DNA of 64,000 bases from Mariaggregatimicrobium sp964498785 (GCA_964498785.1 CAZCJL010000004.1:1-64000), one strand, 5' to 3'. Positions 18,394 to 27,970 are shown, numbered from the stretch's first letter. Notes: generated from the letters alone by a model not told the origin. Numbers and translations are program-made.

Positions 18394-19290
18394 TTACGCA
18401 TCTTTATTAACGACAGCTTTTTTGAAATACAAATGTTTCAATTTAATTTCAGAAATAATCATTCCTGCAAAAATGAGCAATCCGCCGATCACTATTTTTG
18501 CGGTAATTTGTTCATTCAAATAATAATATGCTGCCACAGCAGCAAACAATGGTTCAAATGAAAAAATGATCGCAGCTTTTACTTCAGAAATAAATTTTTG
18601 GAATTGATTTTGAATGGCATACATAAACGCAGTTGCGAATACAGCGCAGAATAATATCGCGTGCCATACAACATATCCCCTGGGAAGTTCAATATTTTTT
18701 GTAATTGCAGCGATAATACCGGTAAAAATTGCAACTGTTGCTAATTGAATGACGGTAAATTTTATAGATTCAAATATTGGTGTGTACTTCCCCACCAGTA
18801 TAATGTAAATTGCAAAAAGAATTGCACATAAAAAAACCCACATATCACCGGTATTTAAAGTAAACCCGGAATTTACTGTAAGAATAGCCAGGCCAATTGT
18901 TGCAACAAAAACAGCGATAATATTGTTCATTGTTGGCGCTTTTTTTTGAAAAAAGCTCAGGAAAAGCGGAACGAAAACAACGGAAAGCCCTGTAATAAAC
19001 GCTGCTTTAGACGCGCTGGTATACTGCAATCCCACTGTTTGTGCGATATACGAAACAGAAAGCACTAATCCCAAAAAGATACCGTATTTTAAAATCCTGG
19101 TATTAAAATTTCTCATCCTGCTGATAAAAATCAGCGACAAAATTGCAGCACCGATCATAAATCGGATGGAGAGAAACGCATATAAATCAATTATTGAAAT
19201 ACCTTCTTTTACATAAACAAAAGTGATTCCCCAGAAAGCAGTTCCGATTAATAATAAAATAGTAGCAGTAACATTTTTACCAATATTCAT
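18394..19290 (-). CDS. EamA/DMT-superfamily transporter
   Basis: This 298-residue inner-membrane protein has about ten predicted membrane helices arranged as two five-helix repeats, the drug/metabolite transporter pattern. The N-terminal helix TAFWGITFVYVKEGI and the segment FITGLSVVFVPLFLSFFQKK match EamA domains. A second conserved segment is FSFEPLFAAVAAYYYLNEQI near the C-terminus. A ribosome site (CAGGA) precedes the ATG. Members export amino acids or small metabolites, and the substrate cannot be inferred. It is monocistronic and converges on the signalling operon. Confidence 0.9.
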   Translation of the reverse strand: MNIGKNVTATILLLIGTAFWGITFVYVKEGISIIDLYAFLSIRFMIGAAILSLIFISRMRNFNTRILKYGIFLGLVLSVSYIAQTVGLQYTSASKAAFITGLSVVFVPLFLSFFQKKAPTMNNIIAVFVATIGLAILTVNSGFTLNTGDMWVFLCAILFAIYIILVGKYTPIFESIKFTVIQLATVAIFTGIIAAITKNIELPRGYVVWHAILFCAVFATAFMYAIQNQFQKFISEVKAAIIFSFEPLFAAVAAYYYLNEQITAKIVIGGLLIFAGMIISEIKLKHLYFKKAVVNKDA

Positions 19291-19320
19291 AAAAAATCCT
19301 GTTTGAGAAAGAAGATATAT

Positions 19321-19470
19321 TATCTAAAATTCTAAAAAGAATATTATTATACAATTTTAGCCCGGTAAACACACAAAACTACACAAAATGTTATTTTTTT
19401 ATTTTGAATTATGCACTATTTCGTGTGTTTCGTGGTCAATAAATCTATTTTTTCATTATTATAATTCATG
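19321..19470. repeat. Direct intergenic repeat, copy 1
   Basis: This ~150-bp sequence recurs at 19657-19807 with about 90 percent identity by eye. Both copies contain AATATTCT-AAAA-AGAATATT or a one-base variant, then an ACACAAAACTACAC segment, and end with TTTCGTGTGTTTCGTGG or TTTCGTGTATTTCGTGG. The last motif is an imperfect inverted partner of the ACACAAAA block, so each unit can fold into a long hairpin. Confidence 0.85.
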
Positions 19471-19605
19471 AAATTTAGGTATTAAATTAAATCCAAGATA
19501 AGCGTTTTGGTTGCATTAAGCAAGCTTTTTTTATGAATGGACGAAACAATGCATCCAGGAAAAATTTCCGCATATTCAAAATGTAAAAATGTTGTGTATT
19601 TACCA

Positions 19606-19620
19606 AACCTGCAACAGGTT
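19606..19620. repeat. Small REP-like palindrome
   Basis: AACCTG-CAA-CAGGTT is a perfect 6-bp inverted repeat around a 3-bp centre. It lies between the two direct repeats in a gene-free stretch. It may be a fragment of an interspersed palindromic element; a single occurrence does not prove it. Confidence 0.35.
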
Positions 19621-19656
19621 CCCGGACAGCTTGTAATTATCTGTTTTATTATATTT

Positions 19657-19807
19657 TATCTAATATTCTAAAAAGAATATTATTATACAATTTTAGCCCA
19701 CTAAACACACAAAACTACACGAAATGTTATTTTTCTATTTTGAATTAAGCACTATTTCGTGTATTTCGTGGTCAATTAAATCTATTTTTTCATTAATTAT
19801 AATTCAT
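19657..19807. repeat. Direct intergenic repeat, copy 2
   Basis: This is the second copy of the unit at 19321-19470, in the same orientation and 187 bp away. It preserves the hairpin AATATTCT-AAAA-AGAATATT and the terminal TTTCGTG-rich arm. The two copies account for roughly half of the 690-bp gap between the EamA transporter and the NagB-like fusion gene. Confidence 0.85.
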
Positions 19808-19885
19808 TTTAGAAATTTATGTGTTATTACAATTACAAACAAGTCATTATCTAAACTAATGTAACATAACATTTAAAAATATTTC

Positions 19886-19914
19886 TTGCAAAAGGAACAA
19901 CATAGCCTTATATT
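19886..19914 (+). promoter_or_regulatory. sigma70-like promoter of the NagB operon
   Basis: TTGCAA (19886-19891), a 17-bp spacer and TATATT (19909-19914) lie 66 bp upstream of the preferred ATG at 19981. The element sits just past direct-repeat copy 2. Confidence 0.5.
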
Positions 19915-19980
19915 ATAATTTCTATAATTTATTTTAACAAAATATTTAATGTGATTTTATCGAGGAGATTTTACTATATC

Positions 19981-22308
19981 ATGAAATCAAACGTTGAGCG
20001 AGTTTGGTTGGAGCGTTCCGGCCGTGAATTGAGATATCCGCAACATGAACAAATCGGCGTAATAGAGGTCGCAAATTTTCCAGCATTGGGAAAATTTGCA
20101 GCGCTTCGTTTTCTTGAATGGGTTCAGCAAAATAAGGAAGGAGTCGTTTCTTTGCCGACCGGGAAAACGCCAGAACATTTCATCAAATGGGTGACCCATT
20201 ATTTGTCTGACTGGGACAAGAAAAAAGTCCGGCAAGATTTGGAACAAGGGGGAGTTAACCCTCACACCAAACCAGATATGAAAAATCTTCGCTTCGTCCA
20301 GATTGATGAATTTTATCCGATTGATCCGGATCAGACAAATAGCTTCTATCACTATGTGAATAAGTACTATATAAATGGCTTTGGATTAGATAGAAAGCAG
20401 GCAATGTTCATCGATGCGACAGAAATAGGACTTTCCAATGGCGAAAAAATTCAGGACATATTCCCTGAAAATATTGTCGATTTATCATTACGTACGCGCC
20501 AACCGGGAACGCGGATCGAGAGGAAACAAAAGGATTTTATACACAAAATTGATGAGTGGTGTTCAGAATACGAAGAAAAAATACGTAACCTTGGCGGAAT
20601 CGGTTTTTTTCTGGGAGGAATCGGGCCGGACGGTCACATCGGTTTTAACGTTATGGGGTCCGATCTATTTTCGACCACCCGCCTGACGCCCACGAACTAC
20701 GAAACACAGGCAGCCGCAGCCTCTGATCTCGGCGGGATTGAAGTTGCCAGAAATCGTCATGTAATCACAATCGGATTGGCTACTATTACGTATCGCAAGG
20801 ATGTTGTCGCAATTATCATTGCCGCCGGCGAGGCAAAGGCAAAAATCGTTTATAACGCGATTCAAATGCCGAGAAATAATTTATATCCCGCGACTGCTTT
20901 GCATGGACTTCCGAACACACGTTTTTTTCTTACAAAAGGCGCTGCTAAATTATTGACCGAGCGCGTTTATATGGATATAAAAGATTCCGAAACACTGAAA
21001 CAAGAGACAATTGAACGTTTGGTTATCGATTTGGCATTAGACAGGAAGATAAAAATAAAGGACTTACAGAAAGAGGATTTTGATACAATTCGTTCTACTG
21101 CCGAGCTATTAAAAAAAACATCCAGAACAGTTTCGGAAATTACAGCCGACGTCGAGCAAAGTCTTATTTCTAAAATTAAGAAAGGAACCGCGCCTCTCGA
21201 GAATAAATCTTTTATGCACATGGGCCCGCATCATGACGACATCATGCTGGGCTATCTGCCGTATATCATTCACATGGTTCGTCCCGCTTCCAATAATCAT
21301 TCCTTTAATTATGCTACCAGCGGTTTTAACGCAGTGACAAATTCCTACGTTCTCAATTTATTGCGAAATTTGAAAGCATTTATTAACAGTTATGAATGTA
21401 CTGAACTTATGGAAGGAGAATATTTCAATCCAAATTATGAAACAGGCCGTAGCCGAGACGTCTACCAATATTTAGATGGAATTGCCTCTCATAGCCGCAC
21501 GATGAAAACCGAGGGTGAATCCAGGCGAATGCTGCGCAATCTTATTTTTCTATTCGAGGAACATAGCATCCCTCAATTACTCCATCGGATTGAAGAACTC
21601 ATTAATTATTTTAAAACACAGTATCCGGGTAAAAAAGATTTACCACATATTCAACGCTTTAAAGGAATGATACGAGAATGGGAAGCGGATTTGCTCTGGG
21701 GCTATTTCGGATTTAGCACTGGTTCTGTAAATCATATTCGAATGGGATTTTATAAAGGTGAAATTTTTACAGAGCAGCCGGAAATGGATCGAGATGTCCA
21801 GCCAATTTATAAGCTTATGAAAAAACAACGCCCCGATTATGTATCCGTTGCCTTGGATCCGGAAGGGAGCGGCCCGGACACGCATTACAAAGTTCTTCAG
21901 GCAACAACTGAAGCATTAAAATTACACGAAAAAGTCAAATCAAATGTGAAAGTCATTGGGTATCGAAACGTCTGGTATCGTTTTCATCCGTCTGAAGCAA
22001 GCATGTTTGTTCCGGTCTCGTTAAACTCAATGGCCATTCTCGAAAATGCGTTCATGAACTGTTTCGGTTCCCAAAAGAATGCGTCTTTTCCAAGCTATGA
22101 GTATGATGGTCCTTTCTATTTGTTAGCACAAAATATTATGGTTGAACAATATCAGATGATAAAAACATGTTTAGGTCGTGAATTTTTTGGAGCCCATGCC
22201 AGTCCGCGCATGAGAGCAGCTCACGGACTGGTGCTCTTGAAAACGATGAACTTGAATGAGTTTTATTCCCATTCAACAGAATTACAAAAACGAATGGAAA
22301 ATATTTAA
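19981..22308 (+). CDS. Fusion of glucosamine-6-phosphate deaminase-like and PIG-L deacetylase-like domains
   Basis: The N-terminal half (~1-340 of 775) is NagB-like: SLPTGKTPEHF, Asp109 in IDEFYP, and [12 protein letters not shown] with Asp217 and His219. The catalytic Glu of NagB (Glu148 in the neighbouring gene) is replaced by Val224, so deaminase activity is doubtful. The C-terminal half carries PHHDDIMLG (416-424), the metal-binding motif of PIG-L/LmbE-type N-acetylglucosamine deacetylases, with His in place of the usual Pro. This fusion is known from Bacteroides-type genomes. I chose ATG 19981 because GAGGAG lies upstream; an in-frame GTG at 19951 would encode the ribosome site itself. 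It is co-transcribed with a canonical NagB, so it probably deacetylates or handles an amino sugar. Confidence 0.88.
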   Translation: MKSNVERVWLERSGRELRYPQHEQIGVIEVANFPALGKFAALRFLEWVQQNKEGVVSLPTGKTPEHFIKWVTHYLSDWDKKKVRQDLEQGGVNPHTKPDMKNLRFVQIDEFYPIDPDQTNSFYHYVNKYYINGFGLDRKQAMFIDATEIGLSNGEKIQDIFPENIVDLSLRTRQPGTRIERKQKDFIHKIDEWCSEYEEKIRNLGGIGFFLGGIGPDGHIGFNVMGSDLFSTTRLTPTNYETQAAAASDLGGIEVARNRHVITIGLATITYRKDVVAIIIAAGEAKAKIVYNAIQMPRNNLYPATALHGLPNTRFFLTKGAAKLLTERVYMDIKDSETLKQETIERLVIDLALDRKIKIKDLQKEDFDTIRSTAELLKKTSRTVSEITADVEQSLISKIKKGTAPLENKSFMHMGPHHDDIMLGYLPYIIHMVRPASNNHSFNYATSGFNAVTNSYVLNLLRNLKAFINSYECTELMEGEYFNPNYETGRSRDVYQYLDGIASHSRTMKTEGESRRMLRNLIFLFEEHSIPQLLHRIEELINYFKTQYPGKKDLPHIQRFKGMIREWEADLLWGYFGFSTGSVNHIRMGFYKGEIFTEQPEMDRDVQPIYKLMKKQRPDYVSVALDPEGSGPDTHYKVLQATTEALKLHEKVKSNVKVIGYRNVWYRFHPSEASMFVPVSLNSMAILENAFMNCFGSQKNASFPSYEYDGPFYLLAQNIMVEQYQMIKTCLGREFFGAHASPRMRAAHGLVLLKTMNLNEFYSHSTELQKRMENI

Positions 22309-22335
22309 TACATCAAATTACAGGGAGAATTATTT

Positions 22336-23142
22336 ATGCGAATGATTATTCAAAATGATTATGATGACATGAGTAAATGGGCCGCACATTATATTGCTCA
22401 TAAAATTATCAAGTACAATCCAACACCGGATAATCCCTTTGTATTAGGACTGCCTACCGGTTCATCACCCATCGGTACCTACAAAAAACTGGTAGACCTT
22501 CATAAGCAGGGAAAAATTTCGTTTAAAAATGTTATTACGTTCAATATGGATGAATATATTGAAATACCAAAAGATCATCCTGAAAGTTATCATTATTTTA
22601 TGTATCACCATCTTTTCAATCATGTTGATATTAAAAAAGAAAATATTAATATTTTAGACGGCAATACCAAAAACCTTGAAGCAGAGTGTAAACGATATGA
22701 GGATAAAATAAAATCTGTTGGCGGAATTGATCTGTTCCTGGGCGGAATCGGACCCGACGGCCACATTGCGTTTAACGAACCCGGTTCTTCACTAACGTCT
22801 CGAACCCGTGTTAAAACACTTACTTTTGACACAATTCAGGCAAATGCCAGATTTTTTGATAACGATATTAATCAAGTGCCGAATACCGCATTAACAGTCG
22901 GCGTTGGTACGGTAATGGACGCCAGGGAAGTCGTCATTGTTGTCAGTGGTTACTCCAAAGCCCATGCATTGCAAAAAGGTGTGGAAGAAGGCGTTAATCA
23001 CATGTATACCATTTCAATGCTTCAATTGCACCCAAAAGGAATGGTGGTAGCCGACGAAGATGCCTGTATGGAATTAAAAGTCGCCACGTTTCGATATTTT
23101 AAAGATGTGGAACGATTCAACCTGAATCCGATTAAAATTTAA
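22336..23142 (+). CDS. nagB: Glucosamine-6-phosphate deaminase
   Basis: It converts glucosamine-6-phosphate to fructose-6-phosphate and ammonia in the cytosol. The 268-residue length is typical, and all catalytic residues match E. coli NagB by number: Asp72 (NMDEY), Asp141 and His143 (GPDGH) and Glu148 (FNEPGSS). The phosphate loop is LPTGSSP (39-45). A GGGAG ribosome site precedes the ATG, 27 nt after the fusion gene stop, so the two form an operon. Together they indicate amino-sugar catabolism, from peptidoglycan, chitin or host glycans. A bidirectional terminator follows. Confidence 0.95.
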   Translation: MRMIIQNDYDDMSKWAAHYIAHKIIKYNPTPDNPFVLGLPTGSSPIGTYKKLVDLHKQGKISFKNVITFNMDEYIEIPKDHPESYHYFMYHHLFNHVDIKKENINILDGNTKNLEAECKRYEDKIKSVGGIDLFLGGIGPDGHIAFNEPGSSLTSRTRVKTLTFDTIQANARFFDNDINQVPNTALTVGVGTVMDAREVVIVVSGYSKAHALQKGVEEGVNHMYTISMLQLHPKGMVVADEDACMELKVATFRYFKDVERFNLNPIKI

Positions 23143-23182
23143 TCCATTCTTTCAAATTCGATTATACAAATTATCAATAAAA

Positions 23183-23223
23183 AACGGAGTCACGATTTAC
23201 TATTCGCCGACTCCGTTCCTTTT
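23183..23223 (+). terminator. Bidirectional terminator between nagB and the DUF4954 gene
   Basis: A 9-bp perfect stem (AACGGAGTC 23183-23191, GACTCCGTT 23209-23217) has T runs on its plus-strand side (CCTTTTTT) and A runs on the other (AATAAAAAAC). It can therefore end both convergent operons. Confidence 0.8.
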
Positions 23224-23258
23224 TTAGTTTGTTGCATATTGAAACATATACCAATTGA

Positions 23259-25232
23259 TCAATTCAATGCCTGAGAGATCTCATCATATTTTTGATGAAT
23301 GATATCGATTTCATCTTTTAAAAATGTCACAAATTTATTATCCTCAAACCGACCCCGAACATTTTCAAAATCAGCACCCCGATGGCCGTCGATTCCGTAA
23401 CTCAGGTTTACACTCCCTTCAAACTCTTTTTGTGAATCCTGCTGAATCAGATGATAGAATTTAATTGACGTCTGTTTCCAGGTTGTGATAAATTTGGTCA
23501 GATTTTCATCGGTTTCATCGGATAGTTCCACACCGTTCAATTTTTTATAATGTGTTAAAAACCAATTCCAGGCGTCTGCTTCGTAGCTATTGTAAATATT
23601 TTTTAATTCAGCGTGAACCGACTCAAAAGAATCAATCGTGTTATTCTTAATCTTTTCGATTAAATGATCGACTCTATTTTTGGCGCATAGAAGTCCGAGC
23701 ATATCCAGCCACTCCTGCTCACCAGAATCGCCCTGTTCATCATATTTCAGGATATCACGAAGGTTTGCGGGTTTTTCTTTATTAAAACGGTTTATAATCA
23801 TATCTCCGAAATATTTATCGATCGCCATTCGATAGTAACGTCTGCTCGTTTTTAAAAGCAATCGCTTAATTCGAATACCATTATAAGAAATAAATTCCTG
23901 TGATTTATCAGCGTTCTCATAAAGAGTTGTCAACTCGTTAAATCCGCGAATCACCTTCTGCATAGTGTACGGCGAAAGCACATCGAAAATAATAAAATCC
24001 AACTTCTCTTTTGATCTGCGCCGGTCTCGGGTTGGCCATTTCAAACCATCACGCAAAGTTCCGGTTGTAAATAAATTCATTCCTGGTATAAGCATGGATT
24101 TCCCGTTGTCCTCACTAATGTAAGAAAATGGCAAATCAGCCGTATTGAAATTCGCATAATGTTTCCCGATAATGGCAGTAAATGCTCCCACCCGACATGG
24201 CCACAAAAGATAAGAAAAAGAGCCTGTTTTGCATCCGCGTTCCAATATCCCCTGATGCACTGGTCCTAATTTATACATGTGATTGGATTGATTTGTGCCA
24301 CTGCCTGCATTGTAAAAGGAAAATAATCCTGCAATCAGGAGCGTGGAACGATGGTGCGTTACAGTATACGGCCCGCCAAATACTGATGTTATTTCAGAAT
24401 GAAATCCTTCTGAATTTGCAAATAGCACGGAATTTTCTGCTGAAAACTGCTTCCCGATTTTCGTACCTTCCCCGATCAAACCAGATGAAATCATCGATCC
24501 GTCTTCAACACAACTTCCTTTCTGAAAAATAAAGTTATCGGCAATAACATCATTGCCCACCAGCGCGGGCGCCTCTTCTGAAGAATCAATGGTTCCATTT
24601 TTTAATTTCGAGACTCCGTTTAGAGTTGCATAATCGCCAATGTAAACATCAACCAGTTCCGAGCAATTTTGGATGCATGCATTATTTCCAATATAACATC
24701 TATTTCTCTTTAATGAATTCGTATATCTATCAGCTATTTTTTCCAGTTTGTCAATCAAATTCGGATCATGCCGATACAAAACATTTAAATATGCAGTTTG
24801 TGCACCTGTTTTCGCGGTTATTGAAAATTCGCGTCCCCCAGCTTCTGACAATACGGAAACCTGGTGTCCGTTTCCAAAAGTCGTTTCTCCGGAACACAGA
24901 ATCTTACCGACATTTTCGATAACAACATTGGATTCAATATCAATATTAAATAATCCATTATGCACGTTTGCAATATAACAGTTGTCTTTTATCGTAACAT
25001 TATGAAGCATTGAATTACGAATGCACGATATTCTTTCGGAACCATCAGCCAGGGTAAGCGTACCACCGAGCATTCCCAGCTTAACGTCTCCGCTAAAATG
25101 AACCTGATGCACGGCAGAGGGATTAAATCCTTCAATAATTAAAACCCGGGACCAATCGTTGGCCCGGCATCCGTTTTGCTCCAACATTCTAATATTCTTT
25201 TCCTTGATCGGATTATATTTTATTCCATCCAT
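23259..25232 (-). CDS. DUF4954 family left-handed beta-helix protein
   Basis: This 657-residue protein matches DUF4954, found in Bacteroidota and spirochaetes. Residues ~60-400 contain repeated hexapeptide-like turns (NVTIKDNCYIANVHNG, YIGNNACIQNCSELVDVYIGD, LIGEGTKIGKQF), the signature of the LpxA/GlmU-type left-handed beta-helix. The helical C-terminal ~200 residues have no obvious relative. Beta-helix enzymes of this type usually transfer acyl groups to sugars, but activity is unproven for DUF4954. GAGGAG precedes the ATG. It directly follows an acyl carrier protein gene (51-nt gap) and the ackA-pta pair, hinting at acyl transfer. Confidence 0.82.
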   Translation of the reverse strand: MDGIKYNPIKEKNIRMLEQNGCRANDWSRVLIIEGFNPSAVHQVHFSGDVKLGMLGGTLTLADGSERISCIRNSMLHNVTIKDNCYIANVHNGLFNIDIESNVVIENVGKILCSGETTFGNGHQVSVLSEAGGREFSITAKTGAQTAYLNVLYRHDPNLIDKLEKIADRYTNSLKRNRCYIGNNACIQNCSELVDVYIGDYATLNGVSKLKNGTIDSSEEAPALVGNDVIADNFIFQKGSCVEDGSMISSGLIGEGTKIGKQFSAENSVLFANSEGFHSEITSVFGGPYTVTHHRSTLLIAGLFSFYNAGSGTNQSNHMYKLGPVHQGILERGCKTGSFSYLLWPCRVGAFTAIIGKHYANFNTADLPFSYISEDNGKSMLIPGMNLFTTGTLRDGLKWPTRDRRRSKEKLDFIIFDVLSPYTMQKVIRGFNELTTLYENADKSQEFISYNGIRIKRLLLKTSRRYYRMAIDKYFGDMIINRFNKEKPANLRDILKYDEQGDSGEQEWLDMLGLLCAKNRVDHLIEKIKNNTIDSFESVHAELKNIYNSYEADAWNWFLTHYKKLNGVELSDETDENLTKFITTWKQTSIKFYHLIQQDSQKEFEGSVNLSYGIDGHRGADFENVRGRFEDNKFVTFLKDEIDIIHQKYDEISQALN

Positions 25233-25283
25233 GATGTTCTCCTCTATTGCCCATTTAATTGTTGCAAAATGGATGAATGATTT

Positions 25284-25526
25284 TTATATCTTATTTAACA
25301 CATCACCAATAAATTTTGCAGCATCGCCGACAGTTTTTACAGCAAGCGCTTCATCTTCATCCATTTCAATGTCAAATTCTTCCTCAAACGCGGCAACCAA
25401 TTCAATCGATTGAATCGACTCTGCGCCTAAATCTTCAACAAAACGTGATTCTTCTTTAACTGATTCGATATTTACATTTAGTAGGTCGGCTGTTACCTTT
25501 TTAATTCTATTTAATGTATCGGCCAT
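25284..25526 (-). CDS. Acyl carrier protein
   Basis: This 80-residue acidic four-helix ACP is close in sequence to E. coli AcpP. The phosphopantetheine site is Ser37 within LGAESIQSIEL, where the usual Asp-Ser-Leu is Glu-Ser-Ile. I place the start at the ATG preceding ADTLNR: an upstream ATG four codons earlier overlaps the strong GGAGG ribosome site that serves the inner ATG. Fatty-acid-synthesis genes are absent nearby; its neighbours are DUF4954, ackA and pta. It may serve general lipid synthesis or a dedicated acyl transfer with DUF4954; the context favours the second, but this is inference. Confidence 0.92.
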   Translation of the reverse strand: MADTLNRIKKVTADLLNVNIESVKEESRFVEDLGAESIQSIELVAAFEEEFDIEMDEDEALAVKTVGDAAKFIGDVLNKI

Positions 25527-25576
25527 ATTTTCCTCCATTTTATGTTCGGAAATAGATTTACATAATTATTTTACAG

Positions 25577-26782
25577 TTATTGCGTTATTTCAGTAACAAT
25601 TGCAAACGTATCTTTGGCAATAGCCTGTTCTTCATCTGTTGGAATAACAAATATTTTTACCCTTGAATCCATTTTTTGAATTTCACCCTCTTTCCCATTA
25701 ACAAATTTTTTATTTTTATCCGGATCTAATATTATCCCCAAACTATCCAATCCGGTTAAAATTGACTCACGAATTTGAACTGCGTTTTCGCCAATTCCGC
25801 CGGTAAAAACAATTCCATTGCATCCATTCATAACAGCAAAATATAACCCGATATATTTTTTTATTTTATAGGTAAAAATATCCAATGCAAGCTGCGCTTT
25901 TTTATGTCCGTTTTTTGCGTGTTGCTCCAGGTCACGTACATCATTAGAAACACCGGAAATTCCAAGTAAACCTGATTTTTTATTTAAAATAGCATCCAAT
26001 TGCTCGATGGAGTACCCTTTGCGCACAAGATGAAAAACAATCGCCGCGTCCAGGTCTCCGGCGCGTGTCCCCATCACCAGCCCTTCTAATGGCGTGAGTC
26101 CCATGCTTGTATCAATAGATTTCCCGTTTTTTACCGCGGCAATCGAACTTCCGTTTCCGAGGTGACAGGTAATTAAATCCACGTCATATTTCCCTCGTTT
26201 CATTAATTCGGCGGCTCTTCGCGCGATAAAGCGATGGGATGTGCCGTGGAAGCCATACTTTCGAATTTTGTATTTTTCATAAAATTCATACGGCAGAGCA
26301 TATAAATAAGCAACTTCAGGTAACGTTTGATGAAAAGCGGTGTCAAAACAAGCAACTTGCGGGATATTACCTAACATCTTTTTTACAGCCCGGATACCGA
26401 GCAAATTCGGTGGATTATGCAACGGCGCCAGATCGGCGAACTCTTCAATAACTTTTTCTAAATCTTCTGTGATCAGTACTGAATTTGTAAACGCCTCTCC
26501 CCCATGCACCACTCGATGTCCGCACGCTTTAATTTCCGACAGAGATTGAATCGCGCCATTTTGAGGATCAATCAACATTTTTTTTATCACTGAAATACCC
26601 TGTTCATGATTATCAACATGCTCCTCAATCTTGATGTTTTTGTCATTGGCTTGTTGCGATGCAGAGGACGATTCAGAACCGATTCGCTCCACAATTCCAC
26701 TCGCAATGACGTATGATTCGGGCATTTTAAACAGCTTATATTTAATAGATGAACTGCCACAGTTAAAAATGATTATTTTCAT
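25577..26782 (-). CDS. ackA: Acetate kinase
   Basis: It interconverts acetate + ATP and acetyl phosphate + ADP. The 401-residue length is typical. The N-terminal FNCGSSSIKYKLF is the family's first signature, and the phosphate-binding region HLGNGSSIAAV and the segment VFTGGIGENAVQIR are conserved. It lies 26 nt after pta on the same strand, forming the standard acetate/acetyl-CoA switch pair, which either makes ATP by overflow fermentation or activates acetate. Acetate released by a PIG-L deacetylase in the adjacent operon could feed it. Confidence 0.97.
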   Translation of the reverse strand: MKIIIFNCGSSSIKYKLFKMPESYVIASGIVERIGSESSSASQQANDKNIKIEEHVDNHEQGISVIKKMLIDPQNGAIQSLSEIKACGHRVVHGGEAFTNSVLITEDLEKVIEEFADLAPLHNPPNLLGIRAVKKMLGNIPQVACFDTAFHQTLPEVAYLYALPYEFYEKYKIRKYGFHGTSHRFIARRAAELMKRGKYDVDLITCHLGNGSSIAAVKNGKSIDTSMGLTPLEGLVMGTRAGDLDAAIVFHLVRKGYSIEQLDAILNKKSGLLGISGVSNDVRDLEQHAKNGHKKAQLALDIFTYKIKKYIGLYFAVMNGCNGIVFTGGIGENAVQIRESILTGLDSLGIILDPDKNKKFVNGKEGEIQKMDSRVKIFVIPTDEEQAIAKDTFAIVTEITQ

Positions 26783-26808
26783 ATTTCTGCCTGATTGAAT
26801 TCATTCCG

Positions 26809-27810
26809 TTATTCAGTTAGTCGATTTTGAGCCTGAACTACAGTAATCGCGGTAACACCAACCAAATCATCGACAGATGCTCCGCGAGACATATCATTTA
26901 CCGGTTTTGCAAATCCCTGTAAAATTGGCCCCAGAGCTATGGCATTGGCCATATATTGCACAAGCTTATAACAGATATTACCGGAGTCAAGATCAGGGAA
27001 AATAAGCACGTTTGCACGTCCGGCCACATTACTGGCGCCGATTTTCTTTTCAGCAACCCGTTGAATAATCGCGGCATCAGCCTGAATTTCTCCCTCGATA
27101 TCAAAATCTGGCCGTTTTTCTTTTGCGATTTTTACCGCATCTTTTACCTTGTCCACATCTGCATGACTCGCAGAACCCCTTGATGAGAACGAGAGAAATG
27201 CAATTTTGGGTTCCATGCCAAGCAGCGCATTTGCATTTAAACCAGACGAAATTCCAATCTCAGCCAGTTGCCGGGAATCTGGTTGAATATTGACAGCACA
27301 ATCGGCAAAAATAAACACTTTATCTTTTTCATTTTGGAACTGGTCTAAGACCATCATGAAAAAACTGGATGGTGTTGAAATTCCCGGTTGAAAACCAATT
27401 GTCAATGAAGCGATTTGAATAACAGAAGCCGTTGCCGTTGCCACGCCGGCAACCATTCCGTCAGCATCCCCTGCTTTTACCATCATCCCCGCAAAAGAGA
27501 GCGGTTTCTTTACTAATTTTCTGGCAATTGCAATTTTCACATCCCGTGATTTTACATACAGTTCGGCATATTTTTCCAGAACCGATTCATCACTCAACGG
27601 TGAAACAATTTTTATTCCTTCCACAGAAACACGATTGGCATCGGCTATTTTTTGCACCTCCTCAGGAGAGCCAATGATCACCGGGAGGGCAATTCCTAAT
27701 TCTTTGGTTTTAGAAGCAGCAATGACAATTCGTTCGTCCTTTGATTCCGGAAATACAATGCGTTGTGCGTTGGTCTGTGCCTGCTCGATAAACTGATTGA
27801 TTAATTCCAT
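26809..27810 (-). CDS. pta: Phosphate acetyltransferase
   Basis: It interconverts acetyl-CoA + phosphate and acetyl phosphate + CoA. The 333-residue length is that of the short (catalytic-domain-only) Pta. Conserved segments include RIVFPESKDERI at the N-terminus, DGMVAGVATATASVI and NVLIFPDLDSGNICYKLVQ, which carries the PDL active-site region. There is no regulatory P-loop or DRTGG domain. GGAGG lies 8 nt before the ATG. It is the first gene of the pta-ackA-acp-DUF4954 group. Confidence 0.97.
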   Translation of the reverse strand: MELINQFIEQAQTNAQRIVFPESKDERIVIAASKTKELGIALPVIIGSPEEVQKIADANRVSVEGIKIVSPLSDESVLEKYAELYVKSRDVKIAIARKLVKKPLSFAGMMVKAGDADGMVAGVATATASVIQIASLTIGFQPGISTPSSFFMMVLDQFQNEKDKVFIFADCAVNIQPDSRQLAEIGISSGLNANALLGMEPKIAFLSFSSRGSASHADVDKVKDAVKIAKEKRPDFDIEGEIQADAAIIQRVAEKKIGASNVAGRANVLIFPDLDSGNICYKLVQYMANAIALGPILQGFAKPVNDMSRGASVDDLVGVTAITVVQAQNRLTE

Positions 27811-27970
27811 CTATGGTTCCTCCAGATTAACATTGAAACGTTGTACTAACAATTACCATCAATCCGATCAAAATGGATAAATCCATTTTTAAAATTCAAA
27901 CGATACATGTGAGTATTAATTTTCAGGAGAGATTTTTTAAGAATAAATCATGATCATCAAAGGATTAAAC

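Noticed and set aside
18127..19950. Search for a sigma54 promoter (GG-N10-GC) that the NtrC protein might control
   Set aside because: The nearest candidate has the wrong spacing (8 instead of 10), so no site is claimed.
19951..19980. GTG start for the NagB/PIG-L fusion
   Set aside because: The extra ten codons would contain the GAGGAG ribosome site that serves ATG 19981.
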